Part shown: positions 4,594 to 7,213 of the stretch, piece by piece
Numbering within the stretch: the stretch's first letter is position 1
Layout: each line of letters starts with the position of its first letter
From: Verrucomicrobia bacterium UBA1731
GTDB lineage: Bacteria > Verrucomicrobiota > Kiritimatiellia > RFP12 > UBA1067
Direction: 5' to 3'
Assembly (NCBI GenBank): GCA_002317575.1
Contig: DCIH01000085.1
Location: forward strand, 20,409-27,621
Length of the DNA stretch: 7,213 bases
Notes under the pieces: model-generated
The model's database searches: none
Told to the model about the DNA's origin: nothing
The model's input: the letters and a program-made list of their open reading frames with translations, nothing else
Position numbers and translations under genes: made by a program

Positions 4594-7071
4594 ATGAAAA
4601 TCGCGTCAATGGAACGTCTCGCGTTTCTGCTGCTGCTCGGCATGTCGTTGCCGGCGGCGGAACCGCGTCCGCTGTGGGACATGGCGGAGGGCGTCCTCGG
4701 GGAGGCGGCGTCCCGCCGCTTCGCGGATACCGACCGCCGGCAGCTCGGCGTGGGCCTTTCGCTTTCCTTCGACAAGCCCGGCTTTTTCGCGTCCGCGGCC
4801 TCGGTCACGAACGGACACGACTTGGGATTCTGCCGTCTGCGCGTCGACCACGCGCGCCGGCTTGAGGTGGCGTTTCTGCCCGACCGCGCCGAAATCCGCG
4901 CGTTGCCCCTGGTGCTCACGTCGCAGGACGAAATCGAATACGGCAAGGTCTACGACGTGGCCGTCAGTTTCTCCGCCGAGCGCCGCCGCTATTCGCTGTA
5001 TCTGGACGGCAGGTGGCAGATGGACAACGCCGTGCCGCGCGTGCCGGACCGTCTGCGCGTCAACCCCGTGGATCTGCGTGACTTTCCGGGCGCGGTCTCG
5101 CGCTATGTCGTCTACGACATGGCGCTCAATTCCGAAGAACTCACGCCGACATCTGTTTCGGCCGAAGCGCTCGAGGCGCATGCCGTCCGCGCGGAAAAGC
5201 TCGCGCAAACGGGCAACGCCGCGCTGGCCGCCTGGGGCGGCGAACTCGCGGCGCGCTTCCGCGAGGCGGCGGCGCTTCTGCCCGCCCGCAAGGCCTCCAT
5301 CGCCCGCGTGAAGCGCGTCGTCGCCGACCTCGAGAAGGCCGAGAAACTCGTCTCCGCCGCCGTCGCGGATACATCGTTCGTGACCTACGCCGTGAACCCC
5401 ACGTCCCAGGAGATGTACCTGCCGTCGAAACTGCCGCAGGACGGCAAAGTCGCCGACGCGCTCCGCTTCTTCGCGGCGCAGGGCGAGAACGCGTTCGGTT
5501 CCGTTTTCGTCGTGCCGCTCAAGAAGACGGACGCGTTCACCGTGCGCTTCACGCCGCTCAAGGACAAGGACGGCCGCGCGATTCCCGCGGACAGAGTCGA
5601 GACGAAACTCGTCAAATGCTGGTTCCGTTCCGGCGGCGCGTGGATGGCGTACCAGGGGGACAAACTTACGCGCGTTCTCGCGCCCGATCTGCTGTTGAAC
5701 GACGAGAAGGTCGTCAAGGTGGACGAACACCGCCAGAGCAACGCGCGGCTGTTGCATCTCGCCGAAGGGACTCGGTACATCGACTGCAGCCGCAACGGAC
5801 AGGAACAGCACGAATACTACATGACCGGCGCGAAGACGGAGCGCGTGCCGTTTTCCGACGCGGCGACGCTGCAGCCGGTGAAGATGGACGAAGCCGGCCG
5901 CGGCCAGCAGTATCTCTTCACGTTCCGGATCGGCAAAGACCAGACGCCCGGTTTCTACCGCGGCGGCCTCGAACTCGTGGCCGACGGCAAAGTCGTCCAA
6001 ACGCTCCCCGTGACCTTCCGCGTGTTGCCGTTCACGTTGCCCGAGGCGCGCACCTACTACGACTTGGACCGCACGTATTTCTGCCACGTCAATTTGGGCT
6101 GGGGCGTGGGCCGCTTCCCGCTCAAGCCGCAGTACGAACTGCTCGCGAAATACAACTTCCGCCATCCGAGCAACATCCTGGATTCGGACGAAACCTACGC
6201 CTGCGCGAAGGACGCCGGCATGGACATGAAGAACATCCTCTCCGCGCCCGCGCCGTCCGCAGAAGCGTGGGAAAAGCCATGGGGCGGAAATGTGCGCGCC
6301 GTCACCGAAGAAGGCGCCCAAAAGCTCGACGAACTCTTCCTTGCGAACTGGGAGCGCATCAGCGCGCGGTTCAAGGACAAAATCCGGGACGCCGTGCTCT
6401 ATCCCGTGTTCACCAGCGAGCAGGACCACTACCGCGCGACGAAAGAGCTTCCGGACCGTCCCGAGAACATCTACCACGTGCACACCAACGTGAAGCGCTT
6501 CTCGCACAGCATGACCGAGAAGTTCATCTTCGGCGCGCTGGACGGCACGGATATGGACTCCGCCGCGCAGATCCACCGCGAATGGGCGGATTTGTGGCAC
6601 GCCGCCGGCGCGCGCGTGATCAGCTACGCCGAACCGTTCCCGAGTTCCGAGAATCCCGCCTGGTTCCGCCGCAAGCTCGGACTCGAACTGTACAAGATGC
6701 GCTACGACGGCCACATGATGCACGGCTTCCTCTCACCGCGCTGGAACGAATTCACCGACTGGCCCGAGGACCCCGCCTACCGCAATTTCGGGCTTGCGTA
6801 TTTCGCCGAAGGCGGCATCGTCGAGCGCCTGTGCCTCGTCGGCTGCGCGGAAGGGTACAACGATGTCCGTTACGCCACGCAGCTGCGGATGTTGTGCATT
6901 CCCGCGCTCAAATCGAAGGATCCCGTCGTCGTGAAGGAGGCCAAGCGCCAGCTCGCTTGGTTCGAGACCGTGGACGGCGTCACGTACGATATGACGGCGT
7001 TCCGCCAGGGGTGCGCGAACCGCATCCTCACGATGCTCGAACTCGTCCGGGCGCGGAAGGAGGCGAAGTGA
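4594..7071 (+). CDS. Secreted multidomain protein: ConA-like domain plus DUF4091-like putative glycoside hydrolase
   Basis: The product is 825 residues. A Sec signal peptide (ERLAFLLLLGMSLPAA) is likely cleaved near residue 22. Residues 42-180 resemble a LamG/concanavalin A-like jelly roll; VYDVAVSFSAERRRYSLYLDG (119-139) is the typical central hairpin. Residues 181-262 are an Ala-rich helical spacer. Residues 263-485 form a beta-rich region of the kind preceding the catalytic domain in DUF4091-like proteins of Planctomycetes and relatives: VKCWFRSGGAW (340-350), LLLNDEKVVKVDE (366-378), PGFYRGGLEL (452-461) and LPFTLPEA (478-485). Residues 486-825 look like a TIM barrel ending in LGLELYKMRYDG (695-706) and EGYNDVRYATQL (753-764), both recognisable in that group. 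E609, D611 and E680 at predicted strand ends are candidate catalytic acids. Substrate and activity are unknown; glycosidase function is by family resemblance. The stop overlaps the next start. Confidence 0.85.
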   Translation: MKIASMERLAFLLLLGMSLPAAEPRPLWDMAEGVLGEAASRRFADTDRRQLGVGLSLSFDKPGFFASAASVTNGHDLGFCRLRVDHARRLEVAFLPDRAEIRALPLVLTSQDEIEYGKVYDVAVSFSAERRRYSLYLDGRWQMDNAVPRVPDRLRVNPVDLRDFPGAVSRYVVYDMALNSEELTPTSVSAEALEAHAVRAEKLAQTGNAALAAWGGELAARFREAAALLPARKASIARVKRVVADLEKAEKLVSAAVADTSFVTYAVNPTSQEMYLPSKLPQDGKVADALRFFAAQGENAFGSVFVVPLKKTDAFTVRFTPLKDKDGRAIPADRVETKLVKCWFRSGGAWMAYQGDKLTRVLAPDLLLNDEKVVKVDEHRQSNARLLHLAEGTRYIDCSRNGQEQHEYYMTGAKTERVPFSDAATLQPVKMDEAGRGQQYLFTFRIGKDQTPGFYRGGLELVADGKVVQTLPVTFRVLPFTLPEARTYYDLDRTYFCHVNLGWGVGRFPLKPQYELLAKYNFRHPSNILDSDETYACAKDAGMDMKNILSAPAPSAEAWEKPWGGNVRAVTEEGAQKLDELFLANWERISARFKDKIRDAVLYPVFTSEQDHYRATKELPDRPENIYHVHTNVKRFSHSMTEKFIFGALDGTDMDSAAQIHREWADLWHAAGARVISYAEPFPSSENPAWFRRKLGLELYKMRYDGHMMHGFLSPRWNEFTDWPEDPAYRNFGLAYFAEGGIVERLCLVGCAEGYNDVRYATQLRMLCIPALKSKDPVVVKEAKRQLAWFETVDGVTYDMTAFRQGCANRILTMLELVRARKEAK
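7057..7063 (+). promoter_or_regulatory. Ribosome binding site for the gene at the window end
   Basis: AAGGAGG lies inside the last codons of the DUF4091-like gene, 7 nt before the ATG at 7071. Together with the TGATG stop/start overlap this indicates operon organisation. Confidence 0.75.
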
Positions 7072-7213
7072 TGAAAACGCCGCAAGCGCTTTTGACGGGC
7101 GCGCTCCTGTTTGCCGCCGCCGTGCTGAACGCGGCCGGCAATCCCGCGGGCAAGAACGTGATCGATGCGCCGTTCCGTCCGCTGCCGTCCGACTGGTGGA
7201 ACCTCGTCAAGAC
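7071..7213 (+). CDS. N-terminus of an exported protein of unknown function (3' partial)
   Basis: Only the first 47 codons are present. The start ATG shares its A with the preceding TGA (TGATG) and has a full AAGGAGG site 7 nt upstream. Residues 1-22 are a Sec signal peptide: a Lys near the N-terminus, a hydrophobic core (ALLTGALLFAAAVL) and small residues NAAG at the likely cleavage site. The mature start (FRPLPSDWWNLVK, residues 35-47) is too short to assign a family. The context, following a DUF4091-like protein in the same unit, suggests another extracytoplasmic protein of the same glycan pathway; that is inference only. Confidence 0.75.
   Translation, partial: MKTPQALLTGALLFAAAVLNAAGNPAGKNVIDAPFRPLPSDWWNLVK

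Noticed and set aside
3626..4609. 327-codon open frame on the - strand opposite the Tat lipoprotein gene
   Set aside because: It lacks any family signature and covers a + strand gene with clear Tat and lipobox signals and an RBS.
4606..6723. 705-codon open frame on the - strand opposite the DUF4091-like gene
   Set aside because: It has no recognisable domain and a composition rich in Arg, Val, His and Ala, as expected from reading GC-rich codons in antisense. The + strand protein has a signal peptide, an RBS and recognisable domains.

Overview
The window is GC-rich and gene-dense, and every supported gene lies on the + strand. It holds six protein-coding genes: four complete and one cut at each end. 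No tRNA, rRNA, mobile element or CRISPR array is visible. The families present (an FAD-oxidoreductase tail joined to a beta-helix glycosidase, a HexD-like GH20, a Tat lipoprotein of unknown family, and a DUF4091-like multidomain protein) together with strong AGGAG ribosome binding sites suggest a carbohydrate-degrading bacterium of the PVC group, perhaps Kiritimatiellota or Lentisphaerota. That assignment is inferred from family content, with no marker gene to support it.

Layout. (1) 1-1253: 3' part of a gene whose product joins the C-terminal tail of an FAD-dependent oxidoreductase (PF12831-like) to a GH28-like right-handed beta-helix. (2) 1254-1346: short gap with a promoter (-10 TACAAT) and a strong RBS. 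(3) 1347-2102: cytoplasmic TerB-like protein. (4) 2107-3585: secreted GH20-type beta-N-acetylhexosaminidase, 4 nt downstream and lacking its own clear RBS, so probably translationally coupled. (5) 3586-3652: second gap with a promoter that resembles the first (TA-YM-ATTCGCA). (6) 3653-4558: Tat-exported lipoprotein of an uncharacterised, probably TIM-barrel family. (7) 4594-7071: 825-residue secreted protein with a concanavalin A-like domain, a helical spacer, a beta-sandwich and a DUF4091-like putative glycosidase domain. (8) 7071-end: start of another exported protein, overlapping the previous stop by one base (TGATG).

Working together. The sequence suggests two or three transcription units: the upstream fusion gene; terB-like plus GH20; and lipoprotein, DUF4091-like and the next gene. 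At least four products carry export signals (Sec or Tat/lipobox), and three resemble glycan-active enzymes. The best reading is part of a polysaccharide-utilisation region acting on a substrate that contains N-acetylhexosamine and possibly uronic acid. The substrate cannot be fixed from sequence alone. The most notable points are the oxidoreductase/beta-helix fusion, the uncharacterised Tat lipoprotein and DUF4091-like pair, and a TerB-like gene coupled to a glycosidase.
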